Shown here: positions 48,027 through 61,600 of the stretch, in pieces
Numbering within the stretch: position 1 is the stretch's first letter
Layout: each line of letters starts with the position of its first letter
DNA from: Paraspadella gotoi
Lineage: Eukaryota; Chaetognatha
DNA length: 64,000 bases
Direction of reading: 5' to 3'
NCBI GenBank assembly: GCA_051294375.1
Contig: CM119270.1
Coordinates: 8,667,213 to 8,731,212, forward strand
The notes under the pieces: generated by a model
The model's input: only the letters and a program-made list of their open reading frames with translations
Database searches by the model: none
What the model was told of the DNA's origin: nothing
Position numbers and translations under genes: made by a program

Positions 48027-48148
48027 ATATTTTCTCTCTTTCTCTCGGCCACCCCCTCCTTACCCTTTCTACTCTTGGAGAAAGATATAGGTCCTTATTC
48101 CTTTCCTCCTTATTTTCCATGGTCTCTCTCTCTCTCTCTCTCTCTCTC

Positions 48149-48189
<41 letters not shown>
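47935..48189. repeat. two (CT)n microsatellites
   Basis: CT tracts at 47935-48038 and 48121-48189 separated by unique sequence. Confidence 0.95.
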
Positions 48190-48191
<2 letters not shown>

Positions 48192-48824
48192 CCTTTCTTT
48201 TTTTCACGTTCCTCCGCCCGGAATAATGTACTTTAGGGTGAATATAAAAAAGAACAATAAACCAAAGTCTATTTTTCCAGAACTTGGCCGACTTCCTTTC
48301 GCCCTTCTCAAGGCTCATTTCCCGACGTTCAATTTCGTAATAATGTTTAGGAAATCGAATTTATATTATATCTTAATAACTTTAAATTTTTCTTCATGAT
48401 TTTTTTATTATTTATGATGCTTCCAATATCATGGTTTCACTGCTTTTCTCCTGAGATTTTTTAAATAAGTTTTTATTTTTATTTTTTTTAGGTTTGTTCG
48501 ATTTACTACAAAATTAATTTACAAACTTAACCTTCCACTTTTTTCAATTTTTTTTTTCTAGGTTGTCATGGTTTTTGTGATCCCTTTTGATTTCGTTACT
48601 ACATTCAATCTGTTTAAGATAATGGTTTTTGACGTCTCTCCCTTTCATCCAATCTCTTTAGATCCACAATCGCTCTCAAATATTATTTTCTATTTTCCAT
48701 CAACTCAATCGCATTTTTTCCCTCTTTTTTCCTCCTCCTCTTCCTCTTCCTCTTTTTCTCCTTAAATCTCCCTTGCACCTTCTTTCCTTTTTTTTTCTTT
48801 CTCGACCTCACGACGTGTTGCACC

Positions 48825-48920
48825 ATTTTTTTCGCGCGCGCGGTCGTCGCTGCAACAGTTGCGGGTGCATCGCGTACGATGCATGACGCGCGCACGCTAC
48901 GCTACGCTACGCGCAATCGT
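48825..48920. promoter_or_regulatory. CpG-rich patch, possible promoter
   Basis: A CGCG-rich block in AT-rich DNA with CGCGCGCG, a palindromic TGCATCGCGTACGATGCA-like core and four ACGCT/GCTAC pentamers. It lies 1.8 kb upstream of the first coding exon of the plus-strand gene at 50685. Assignment as its promoter is a guess. Confidence 0.25.
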
Positions 48921-49323
48921 TAATCGTTCTTTTATCTCTCTCCTTTTCTCGGATGAAGAAGACGTTGACTGTCTACTAATGCATTTATTTTAATTCCGCT
49001 GGTAAAACAGGTCTCCAAAAAAAAAATAATTAAATAAAATAATTAAATCGAAAATGAACAAAAATCAAAACAAAACTCAAACTCAAACTTAAACTCAAAC
49101 TTGCCGTTATGAAACAAGTTTTAAAGCTATATTTGAAAAATTTAATACTTCACCCAACGAAAAAAAATTTGTAGTAATTTTGATTTACATTATGAATTAC
49201 AACTATCACAGTGAATATAATTGTTGTCTTAACTATAAGGAGCGTATCTTTTGTGATCCTTGTCGTTTTAATAAAAAAAAAATTAAGGAATCACTGTCTT
49301 TCTCTTTTCTTTCTTTATTTCTT

Positions 49324-49357
<34 letters not shown>

Positions 49358-49399
49358 TTCTTTCTTTCTTTTTTCTTCTTTCTTTCTTTTCTGTTCTTA

Positions 49400-49435
<36 letters not shown>

Positions 49436-50581
49436 GGTTATTTCCTTCCATAATCTCACGACTTTCCATCCTCTGTAATTTTGTTTTTTTCTCAACCTCC
49501 CAGAAACTACTTCATGGCCATCTACCTCACGAAAATAAAACAAAAGATCAACGTTTGCCAAAATAAAATCCGGGTTCGCCGAAGGATTTTGGATCGAAAC
49601 AGGAGAAGGAACGAACTAACCAACTAACAAAAAAAAAAGACGTAATATAAACGTACATATGAAACAAAGAAGGTTCCAAAGAAATCTAGTAAATGATTAG
49701 GCCAGGCTTGGCGACGCAAGAAGATCAGAAGATAAAAAAAAGGAACGTAATTAAAGAGCGACGACCTTTATCGATTTAAAACAAAAAATATTGATCAACA
49801 TATTGAAATAACAGCCAAGATTTGTTTTTGTCTCTCGATCACTCAAAAAAACCCCAGCAACCTCTATCGGACGGCCGACTCGTCAAAAAAAAAAATGCTT
49901 AAAAAAAAACTTAAAAAGCTTACCTGACCCTTTTTTTCCCTCTATTCGTTATTTGTTTTTTTTACGTTTTCTCCGCCGCTTTGCAAATACGTAACTTACC
50001 TCTTTTCCTTCCGCACGTGAATTACCTCTCGCTTATTTCCTCATTCGCCTCGTCGCCGACTGGCAACAAACAATTTGAGGGGATTTTTTTGCCTCAAGTC
50101 ATCGCCGCGCTCTTCTTCATCCGCATTTCCTTTTGTTCCTCCACCATCTCCGACCTCCCCTGACCTCCCCCGACCAGCTCCGACTTCAGACATCCTTCAG
50201 TTACAACATCGTCGTCATCCTTTGTCATCATTCGTTACAAATTGGAAGAGGCTCGAAACGCATTCTTCCCAATGTCGTCGTATCCCACGCCCTTCGTTCC
50301 ACCATAATTCACTCAACTCTCTCTTTATCAAGTTCACAGGCTCTCTCTCTTCACTCTTCTATCACACTCAATCTCGTTCACTCCCCCCTCTCTTTCCCTC
50401 ATTCCCTCTCTTTCTCCCATCATGCTCATCGAACGCCTTCCTCCGCTTTTACATGAACGAACCGTTCAACGTTGGATAAAACTCACTCTCATTGTAAATA
50501 CATAATAAACAAAGTCTTTTTTCTCAAAAAACCCACGCCGCTAAAAAAAACGCTGATCAATAGGCGTCGTTTCTCTTTTTA
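48921..50581. other. upstream flank or 5' leader region, no coding exon identified
   Basis: Contains (CTTT)n at 49312-49391 and (CT)n at 49402-49434, then CT/C-rich DNA from 50100 to 50460. This may be the leader and first-intron region of the next gene. Confidence 0.4.
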
Positions 50582-50641
50582 ATGGCGGGCGCTCCGTCTC
50601 TCTCCGGCCTTTTAGAGCACCGAACACGGAGTTCCGCCTGA
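50582..50641 (+). promoter_or_regulatory. upstream open reading frame
   Basis: A 19-codon frame (MAGAPSLSGLLEHRTRSSA, then TGA) ends 43 nt before the main ATG at 50685 and is out of frame with it. The start context (TTAATGG) is moderate. If the leader starts upstream of 50582, this could dampen translation of the main frame. Confidence 0.35.
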
Positions 50642-50684
50642 TAGCGGCGCCCTTTCGTCGGCGCGGTGGCGAGCGGCGCCCGAA

Positions 50685-51706
50685 ATGCCGCCGCCGAAGC
50701 GACCAAAAACCGGCCGGACGAGGGCGGAAGACTTCCTGTCCCCGGAAGAATTGGAGACGTCCGGCGGCGGCGAGGGAAACAGGAAGAAGAGCGAAGATGG
50801 AAGCGATGACGACGCCGGACGAGCCTCTTCGTCCGCATCGTCGTCTTCGAGAGAAGACGCCGCCTCGGGGACGTCGCGGTCGCCGCCGATGCGTTCGCGA
50901 GAGGGCGACTTTGGCGGAGGATTCGAAGAGGCGGACCGCGCCTTTTCACCCAAGTCCGCCGCCAGCACGCTTCTCGCTCTCGGCCAGCAGCCTCCTGCCC
51001 CGCCGCCGCCTCCGCCGCCGCCGCTGCCTCAGACGCAAACCAAGGAAAAACTTCCGTCTCCGCCGCAACAGCAACCTTCAGATCAGGAATATTCTACATC
51101 ATCGGCTTCGACCTCATCATCATCATCCACGGCAGGGACGATCGCTTCTCCATCCTTCCCGAAAACGTTTTCAGGTCTACAGAAGAACTCAGGGCAACAA
51201 CAAAAACAACAACAACAACGACACCATCAACGAAATTCGCAGCAACATCATCACGAAGACCAACAACGACATTCGAACCAACCGACCTCCACGATTCCTC
51301 CGCGGCCAGAGACGTCCGACCCCGTCGTCGCTATGTTGGCCGCCTCCACCGCCCTCCCAGGTCCTCCGGCCGCGCGATCCTCCCGTCGCAAAAAAACGCC
51401 GCATCCTTCGTCCTCCATCGAGTTGCGGCAGCGCGTGCTGGGTCTCGACGCCCCCGCGCGGGAATCGTCATCCACCTCCTCATCATCATCATCCTCCTCC
51501 TCCTCTTCCTCCAATCGACAACTCCCTCTAGTCGACCGTGTTGACAGCGCTTCAGCTCAACGTTACCTCAGAACTTCTTCATCCTCGTCGGTGGAGCATC
51601 AGTTTCAGCAACATCTGCTGTTGCCGACGCCCAAGCGGGTCTACGTCGCCGAGTCTCAGGGGAATCGATCGTCGAGCACCTCCCCGATTCGGGTCGCTTC
51701 AGGAAG
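50685..51706 (+). CDS. transcript A exon 1
   Basis: 340 codons plus 2 nt ending at AAG/GTAGGG. It begins MPPPKRPKTG and carries a Pro-rich stretch (about residues 106-114), Gln/His-rich residues around 170-200, SRRKKTPH, and a 12-residue Ser run. Strong codon periodicity against AT-rich flanks supports coding. The antisense frames here are shadows. Confidence 0.75.
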
Positions 51707-54700
51707 GTAGGGATGAAAATTTACAATTATGCGTACGTGTATGAAGTTAATAAATGTATATGAATAGTATTATTAACATGAAAACAACATAACTAAAAAG
51801 AAGAGAAAGTTTACAATCCGTAATGTTATGCGAACATATTTCGAAACGATAATATGAAAAAAATGAAATTTAAAATTTGTCAAAAATCCCGTCACGCTTT
51901 TGAATATTTAGAAATATAAAAAATAAATGTACATGTATCTTTTTAATATATGAAAATTTTAAAATTACTTGTTTCTATGTTTGTTATATATTATAGAATA
52001 TTAATTTAATTTAATCTAATTTAATTTAATTTATCCAGCGACGCCGTCTTCGTAAAACCGGAAACTAACTCTCGACAAAGCATCGGTCCGTCGTCGTCGT
52101 CATCGTCGTCGTCCTCGCGGGAGCCTCCCTCTTTCGTCGTCGTCACCGCCGATCCACCATCTCGTCAGCAGCGGCATCAATCGCCGCAGCCGCCGCATCC
52201 GCATCTCTCGCTGGCGCCGCAGCTTCCGGCGAACGTGCGATCTTTGGGACCGGATGTGGTTTCTGTGGACGTGTCGGGCAGATCGAGCGGGCTGGCTGCG
52301 GCAGCCGTAGCGGCGGCGGCTGCCGCGGCGGCGAACAAACAACCTGCTGTACGAAGCAGCGTTGTCACCAGTCAACTCATGAGAGGCGTGCATCTGTCCG
52401 GACGATCCGGTTAGTTTCAAGTTTTTACTCCTTTTTCTATTTTTTGATAGCTACTGTTTTTTTTTTTTTTTGTTTTTTTTTTGGTCAGGATAAGAATTAG
52501 AGTCGACTGAGTTGGATGAGGGCGTTCTAGTCACTTCTATTTTGTCTAGGAGGTCCTAGATGAACTCGTGAAAGACTGACAGACTGACAGTCCATCATCC
52601 TTTCACCGAAACTCTGTTTCGCAACTTTTATGATTTGAACATTCATTTCTGATATATAATGAGATCAATATTTGCTGAGGCTTTGATTTGTTGTATTCAA
52701 ATTTGATTCGTTAAGGGAAAAATATTAGGACGGAAAATGGTAAAACCTGTGAATATTAGTAATTGTTAAATGTTAAGTTCATGTTTATAAACAACATTTC
52801 GTAATACGTATATTTCGTATAATCATTTGATTTATTTATTTATTTCTCTCTTTTTTCACAGACCCTCACTCCATCACGCGTCACGCCACAGCCGAAGCTC
52901 TCGTCCGATGCGCGGTCGGCGAAAGGTCGGTGATGGCGGCCTCGGAATCGGTCGCAGAGGCGTCGTCAGCGGAAGAGCGCCTCAGTCTAGATAATCCTGA
53001 CGGAAAGACTATCTCCGAAGTCGAGACGTCGTCGACGGCGGCGTCCACAGCGTCGACGATGCTCTCGATCCGCGACGCCTCCGTCTACACCTTCATCCCC
53101 GGACAACAGCAACATCACCCGCGGCAATCCGCGGCGCAGCAACATCAGCGACTGACGTGTTTCTCCGGCGACAGATCGTCGCTAATGACGCGGTTTAATA
53201 GCGGCGTCCTCGGTGGAGGCGGCGCCGCTCACGAGATCTTAGCGGGTCAATCAACGACGGCGTCGCTCCTCAAACAATCCGTCGCCGCCACTAACACCTC
53301 CTCCTCCTCCTCCTGCACTCCTCGCTCCTCCGGCGTCCGTCAACTCATTCGGACCGCGATTACCTCAACGAAAACACGGGAGCGGCCGACGGCCTCCTCG
53401 GCGGCGCAGAGATGGAGAGGCGCCACCGGTCAGGAATCGAGCGGGTCGTCGTCGTCCTCGACGGTCGAACGTCTCCTAAAGATGGACCGCCTTCCGCCGC
53501 CCCCGGCGCCATCTTCCACACCGTCCGTCGGTAACGGGGACGACGACGACGACGCGCGACCCAAGCTGCCGCGTGACTCACCCTCTCCGCCGCCGACGCA
53601 CGCCTCGTCGCCAACATCGTCTTCATCCTCAAGACTACCTCCTTTCCCGAGAGACGCCGACTCTGACACCGACTTACCTCAGCTTAAAACCAACGAATTC
53701 GTTCACATAAGGTGAGGAAAGTGAAAGCGGGAATGGGTTGGGGTTCTCCTTTTCGAGCGTGAAAGTTACACAGGATTTGGGATGATCTTAAATTGATGAG
53801 ACTTCTTCTATTACTTCTTTACTTTTTATATTATCGGGCTTTTTGTAAATTAAAAATATTTAAAAACAAAAATGTACGTAAATAAATATCAAAATACTGA
53901 TGTCTACCGATGACAGTTAACAGGATATAGTTTAATTTTTTATAAAAATGTGTGTCATAAGCATGACCCTCATACAGATGGGCCGAGGGACATTCTCCTC
54001 TCACACTGTGGGCCACAGTGACCCGAAATATTAATTAATATCCTTGGATTTTATTTTTTTTTTTTAAATCACGAATTAATCAGAAGCTGGTACGCATCCT
54101 TATCTTTTGTTTATCAGGTACAAAAACTAGACGACGATTTCAATAAAAAGATGGTGATATAACAATACTAATACTAGAATGATTATAGTTCAAAGATAAT
54201 TCTATTGTTTAAGACTTAATATTTAATAATTAAATAATATGTTGTTATGTGAGGACATCTAATGGAGAAAACGTAAGGCACGTTCTTTTGTTTTAATTGC
54301 AAACCTGACGTTCAGTTGTTAACTCGTGCTGCCTCGGAGCGGTTTATTTAAATATTTTCTTTCAACAAATGCTCATCCAGAAACAAAATGCGAGCGCCAG
54401 ATTTAGTACCATTATAAATTCCAGATTTAATTTTGCTTGTACCCCCCAACCAAATATTATTATCATTATACTATGTATATTAACTTGTCAACTCAAATTT
54501 CACCTATTCGCGTCCTTTAGTTGTGCCATTGTATCGTACTCTTAGCTGAACTCCATGAATTAAATAAATATACATACTTTAATAATACTATAATAAAAAA
54601 AATAAACCAAAGCTTTATTTTGAATAATAATTATTGAAATAATCTCTAGACAGTGACAGCGCCAAGAAATCCGACGTCTCCCATTTACTTTTCCAGTTGC

Positions 54701-57700
54701 AGCCCCGGTCGAAAAAGACTGAAATAAAGAGACTGCGAGATGGCGCGCGCTGTTTAGCATGTCATATCTGATTATTCAAGAGAATTGTCGACTGCTACAG
54801 CCATCCAGAAGAATATTTTTTCTTTGGTCCGGTCCCCGTCGTCTCAGACTTAGTGAAGCAGTTGCTCATTTGTGGGGGGGGGGGTTTGTTGGTTGGTTAG
54901 CGGATTGGTTGGTTGGATATTGGATGGTTTTCTTTCTTTTTTCCTTATTTTTTTCCTTTTTCTCTCTCTCTCTTTTTCTTAGTTTTAATTTTTTTTTAAA
55001 TTTTTCTATTTTTGTTTCTCTTTTCTCTATATTTGACTTTTTGAACTAAGAGAAAATTTTTATTTATATACTAAATAGAAATATTATTTGAATAAAAGCG
55101 ACACAATTTAGTTAAGAATATTTAACAATATGAAACCGTAGCCTAATGATTTATGAGATATATACTATTATCCTACAAAGATCCTGACCTTAATTAAACT
55201 ACTTTTTAAAATGCTACTGCTGCCTACGATGCGTTGCTGCTGCTCTGCTGCTCGGCGTGTCTAACCCGGTCGCAGCGTGCTGGAGCAGCAGCGTCAGGGG
55301 AGGCAGTTGCTGCAAAAGATTTTTTGAGTGTCGAAAGCAGTACTTTTGAACTAGGACGATTCGAAGTTAATACGGACTTCGATCTAATTTTTTTAAAGGA
55401 GGTCATGAACTCGCGCCGTGTATAATTTAAAAAAAAAAAAGGTCTTAATGATGAATAATTTTTAATGCCTCCAATTACGAAATCGATGGAGGCTCTTCAA
55501 CTATGCTATGTTGTAATGCATCATGAAATATAACATTTCTAAATTCGCGATTATCGTAGTTACGTTTAAACCACAGACGTCACTAGTTCCTCGTTTTATT
55601 CTGTCGACTGCTCTTGTATGTGTGTATACACTTCTATGTGTGTGTCTGTGTGTGCGTTCGTGTGTGCGTGCGTGTGAGAGGCTGGCCTGAATAACCTTTT
55701 TTTTTAAATCATACTGTTTTCTACACCAGAGAAAAAAAGAAAAAAAACGTCTCTACGGCTCTTCGGGATTTTTTTTCCCTTTTTGCGAGTTGGGAAAAAA
55801 ACGAGCTCAACTTTGAGAAAAAACTTCGCTTTTTCTCGTTTTAATTTTCGAGTTTTATCAGTTTTAATTTCAAACCTCGTCCCAAAATTATTCCTTCATT
55901 AGATTTTATAATTTCGTTCCTCCGTGTTCTTTTTGTTATCGAGACTGGGTAATGAAGATGGCACCGGGTGGCGAGTATCGATATTTTTTTTAAAACTTAT
56001 TTATATACTAAGGTTTTTTCTCGCTATCATTAAAATACTTTAATTACTATAACACCATAATTTCCCCCCCCCCCGAAATCTATAAACGATACCGTTGGCG
56101 ATCCAAAATTATTATTCAATTTGAGTCGCGGACCAACAGAATGAAATTTCTGTCTCGCATACCATCGACGCATCATCTCTACTCCCTCAATGAACACTTT
56201 CGACTACAACAACAACAACAACAACAAAGGCCACTGACCAAAACCAAAATCGGTTTCGCTTCCATCGAAAATAATCTTTGTCTGGACAAATTTAATTGGA
56301 ATCGGCATTTATCAAATTTATAACTTCGAACTCTCGCCAGTTAAAAGCTAAAAACAACAACAATAGCTACAATATGAAAATGGTTTCGATAGTCATATCC
56401 AATGAGAAAACGTTTTTGTCACTCTCTTTTGCTAATTGGTTAATGATTAAAACAATTTAATGAATAGATAAATAACTCGACACTCGGAAATGAAAACTAA
56501 AGTTTAAGTGGCAGCTGTTGTGGAAAGACCTCATTTATTTTTTTTCTCCAAAGCGACTGACTTATTGTCCTAATGTTTTTTTAGACGACTTTAGTATTGA
56601 GATACACAGATTTACGGGTTGACTTCGACGAAAAGACGACGGGGACATAGATGGAATTTGTTAATGAATTGGGTATATCAGAATTATATAAGTATATAAG
56701 TAATTTGCAAATTCTCATAAGTATATTAATGATATATATTGAAGTATATATTGAGTATAGTACTGTGGCGGTATATTCACACCGCCTCACGTCCACCATC
56801 CTACAGCCAAATCATATTTTGTTCATAAATCCATAGTATGTATAAAATTATATCTGAATTTTACGCGCTTTACAGAAATAAATTAAACCATCGTTTCTCC
56901 AAATAAAAAATTGACATTCGTCATGGGTTAGCTTGTGTTTACATTTCTTTAAAAGATTAAGTCAAACAAGAGACAAAACCGACCCGTCGCGATTCTTCAC
57001 TGCCTTTCTTCGCATTTTTTACGCCTCATTTGTAATCGTTCTCCGTCGAAAACATTAAAGAAATTAGTTTAATTTTGAAGAAAATCAACGAAACTCCAAA
57101 GAGGTGAGTGAACCGAATGTTTTATGATTTCGTCAAAATAAGAAGTTCATAATTGATTTAGTAATATCTAGTTTTACTATGAAACAAAGAATGTTGCTCG
57201 CTTAGTTCTCGTTTTCTTTTGAAGCAGCGACAATATTAAATGCAATAACTAATAATAACATCAACGACGACAACAACAACAACTTAATCTTTTTTTCATG
57301 ATTTATTTTCGGGATGAGAAATACTGTGCTACTTCAACATTTTTTCCCCATATTTTTCGGCATAAATTTCTATGCCATTCTATGTCATTAATTTTTAAAA
57401 GAATTTAAGTATTAATTTTATTATTATTAGTTTTTATTTTTTTTTTTATGTTCCGTTCAATAGTCTGGCTAGGATATAAATGCGGCCCATTGCTTCGTAA
57501 AGTATAGACCGCAGTATTTTTTTTAGACCTAGGAAGAATACATATGCGTAAAAAAGTGTAAGTATTGTCCAAGTCACGCTCACCGTTTCTTTATTACCTG
57601 AACCTAGTAATAGGAGTTACAAATTGAAGTTCTATGATTGTTTGCCAGTTAAATATTAATAAGACCATAAGATTAAGCACATGTAAATATTGTAGATATA

Positions 57701-58460
57701 ACTTATAAGAGATGGTTATCCCTGAATATCCCCGACTTGTCGCGCCTTCTTCAAGTACAGAACAGTCCGCTCAAGTTGTAGGGAGTTACAAGCAGCTCGA
57801 ATCGATATGACGCACGATGAAACTCTATGGTGGAAGGCACACAGGTTGAAATTAAACAGAGAACTACATCTTTGCGCCATGATAAACCCCAAATAAGGTT
57901 CTTGACTATTTTCTATTTCTTTTATTGTGACTAAAACAATTTAAAGCCTTGAGATGAGTATCATTACATACAATCCTGGATATATCTCAATTTTCTTAGA
58001 GACCATCTTTATAATTTAGAAAGACGTAAAATGAATGAAAATATACATAGCTTTCAACCGTCATTCGTTCAATTGGTTTATTTCAGGCTCAACAAATCAC
58101 TCCTACTTTCCTGCTTCGAATTAACGCGGTAAAGAGAAAGAGAAATATTTTTTTCCGACTCAATTGTCGACCATTCGTCTGGTTTACTTAGACATTCACT
58201 CGTAAGGTTGGACCGCAATTTGTTTTGACGAGTGATTTTTATTTTTCCTCCCCCCCTGTTTCTCTTTTGCAAATGATCTTTTTCCTTTCCATACTTTCAT
58301 GTTATATCTCTGGGATAATGACCCAGACATGCAAATAGGGAACTAAAACAGATAAACGGGCAATCTCGATCACTTCCAAACTTCCACTCTTACGTCTTCT
58401 AAATTTTAAAACAACGCAGTCTACAGTATCATGAATCTCTTCTTTTTTGAATAATCGTGA

Positions 58461-58528
<68 letters not shown>

Positions 58529-58618
58529 GGCTCCCGCCTAGACCGGACGAAGAGAGCCAATCAACAAAAAACTCTCTAAGAGAGGGAGGGAGAACGGAGC
58601 TTTTTCTCAGCATTAAGG

Positions 58619-58660
<42 letters not shown>

Positions 58661-61600
58661 TGGTTATAAACTCTGTCTGGCTGAAGGCAAGCTGAAGTCG
58701 GGGGTTGAAAGGTTTCAGACACTAAGGCATGGAAAACATTTTATAAAAAAAAATTCTAAAGGGCTGATTTCGTTGTTGCTGAAGGAGCGAAAGAGCGAGC
58801 AAAGATTTAACGCTCATCTTCAAGTGGCAAATATACATGAAATTGGAGAGAATTGCTTTTATTGTTTAATAAAACATTCTTTTACATTATGGACTCTTTG
58901 TTAATCTATTATGATTATATTAGATGAAGAATTTTTATATAAAATCATACGGAGGCCCTTGTTCACACGTTTCAGCGCTGAATTTTTTTTCAAACTACTC
59001 AGCGCTGCTCGGTTCTTAATGAGCACATTCCAGCACTGAATGCATGAGAAACGATGCATTCTTGCATAGCCATATGCCAACTGCAATCTTTGAATTTAAA
59101 AGCGGCGAACACTATATTCGCTGGTTTTAATTTAGCAAATAGAATACGATAAAAACGTATCATAATCATCGAAACCTGTACAGCGCTGATTTCATATATA
59201 TTATAACCAACTGGAGACTTAAGCGTCTACAGTTTTTTGGTCATCTTCTATTTTGTGAAAATTCTTAATCACGTTTAAAAAAGCTTGGAACTATTTTATT
59301 TACAACCTTTAAAAATCAGTGAAAAAGTCTACTGTGATTAAATAAAAACCTTGGATTTTGACATCTACCAATGCCTTCGCCTTGCTAACTCTGTCGCCAA
59401 TCTTCTACGTAAATAAATGATTTAATAAAATACATTGAGTCAAAAAACATCCAACTTTTTACCGCGACTCATTCTATCTTATTTCATCTTAATTGGACTT
59501 GGATTTTTTTTCTCAAATGGCATCATCACTTGGATTAATCACAAATCATCCACATGTATATATTTTTACATCATTTGAGCCTTCTAAAGATATGAAAAGA
59601 CTCCTCTAAAAGTTTCAAATGCGATACTGATACAAAACTCATTTATAAACAACATCAGATTCAACTTGATGTTCTGTTTGTCCGATATTGAGTTTGCACC
59701 ACAAGTTTGATATCCGGTTTCACCTGGTTCCTTCTGTCTCATTCTGTCTTGATTATGACAACTGCAGACAAGCGCATATATTCAGAATTTATGTTCTTTA
59801 AAATTCAATCGTGACTCGATCCTCGTCGATCGACATGAGTGAAAAAAGTCCAGGGAGCGACGGCGCGGCCGTCGGCTCCGGAATTGGCCACCATGGCGTC
59901 GTTCCTGCGAGGGGCGCCGCCAGGGGCCGTCCCAGATCTCAGTGCGCCAACCGCGAATCTTCTCGCACTCGATCTTGCTCTCAAACTCGCGGCGACGCCA
60001 CGACCCGACGTCACAGCGTGGATCCCACGCCGTCGGCCTCTTTCCTTCTCCCACCCGGTCCCCTATCTCAAACGGTGACCCGCCCCTTTTCCAGTTCCAA
60101 CTGTGATAACGGTTCCACTTTTCACGCGGCGCCGTCTCTTTCTTCTCAGTCAAGAGAATATCACGATCACCGCTGCTTGGAAAATTATCATTTTAACCAT
60201 CCGCATTTTTATGAGCAAATCCCCGAAGAGCATTTTCACCATTATCATTCTCTTCAACCGCCCGAACATTCACGCATCCCAGTCGAGGATGTTAATCAAG
60301 AGACCCAGCAGGATTCTCACAATTATAATCTCTCCCATCTTCTCAATCAGAGCCAAGAAACCCCTTATCAACACCACCAACCTAAAAACCCCAATGAACT
60401 TCGAGAAATCGTCGAATTCGACCATCAATCCTCGGACATTTCCGTATTCTCATTAGGTCCGCCCCAACATAACGAGGGCCCTCACGAACATGTCTCACTG
60501 CTTGGCAACATTGTAGACGATGAACCATCTTTCGACTTTCAAACTTTGTACACGGACTTGGGATCATTCGGATCACATCATTCTACAGCAGGGAATATCT
60601 CCTCTCCTTCAATTCAAACCCCTTCTTCCGACTTCAACGCATACAGCTTGTCACAGAACATCAATTCGACGCGTCCCTCTGCCATCGCTACGTCCTCCGG
60701 CCATCTTTCTTTCTCTGGGTCCTCCTGTTCCTTCTATTCCTCTACCGCACCACGCTCTACTTCCTTTTTGGCCCCGATGAGCTCCTCCAGTGCCGCATCT
60801 TGCAACACTTTCAACACATCGTCTTCGTTCTGTCCAACATCTAATTTGTGTTCCGTCAAGCCTTCGTCGTCCCTCGACCATGCCGCGGGAACGTCGCACG
60901 TTCCTCCCAACAATCTCACCTGTCTCGAGAGTTCCATTGTCTCGGATCCCGCGACCAACGCTCTCGGTTTCCAAACCTCCGACGGCCAATCCTCCAAAGT
61001 CTCCCGAAGCTTTTCCACGAATCCTCCGGGGATTTTCGCGGAGCCGTCGTCGAGCATTCAACCGCTCACGATCGGCGAACCTTTCTCCCGTCACTCTGAA
61101 GCTTGTATAGTCGAATCGCCGTCCCAATCACCGATCTCTTCGTCGATTCGGCACGCGAGAGAAGCTTGGACCACGGCCGCGTCCCGCAACGCAATCGCGA
61201 TGGCCGATATCGACTCTGGCGCCCTCTCGTCGAGAGGCGCCTCGGTGCGGAACGCGAGAAAATCGACGGGCGCCGAATTTATGGACGTCGGCTGTTGGAC
61301 CGGCGGCGAGGAGATGAATAAACCAATGAGCGAGGGACGGAGAAATCGACGGGCGTCGTCGTCGATGTCAAGATTTCCGGGGGAAATTGATCCTTTAAAT
61401 CATCTGCGTCATCGTCGTCGTCACTTAAGTCGAACTCAAAGGGGGTGAGAGAAAAAGGGCCGATTTTACGAGTCGGGGTCGTTACTACCAGAGTAAATCG
61501 CTAAACTAATCGAAAATGTTTTTCCTGCTTAAATTTCGTTATGTTGTTCCTCTAGTGTTTTTTCCTGTTTCTTATTTTTGATATATTTTTTTATTTCTCT

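Noticed and set aside
55234-55425. Cys/Ala-rich 63-codon frame in a CTG/CAG-rich patch
   Set aside because: Three frames are partly open because of the triplet repeat; no consistent borders with the phase-2 exons around it.
56141-56323. 60-codon frame with seven Gln
   Set aside because: A (CAA)n repeat in an AT-rich intron; no acceptor or donor and no similarity.
60651-61127. 158-codon minus-strand frame
   Set aside because: Antisense shadow of the 59835-61444 coding exon.
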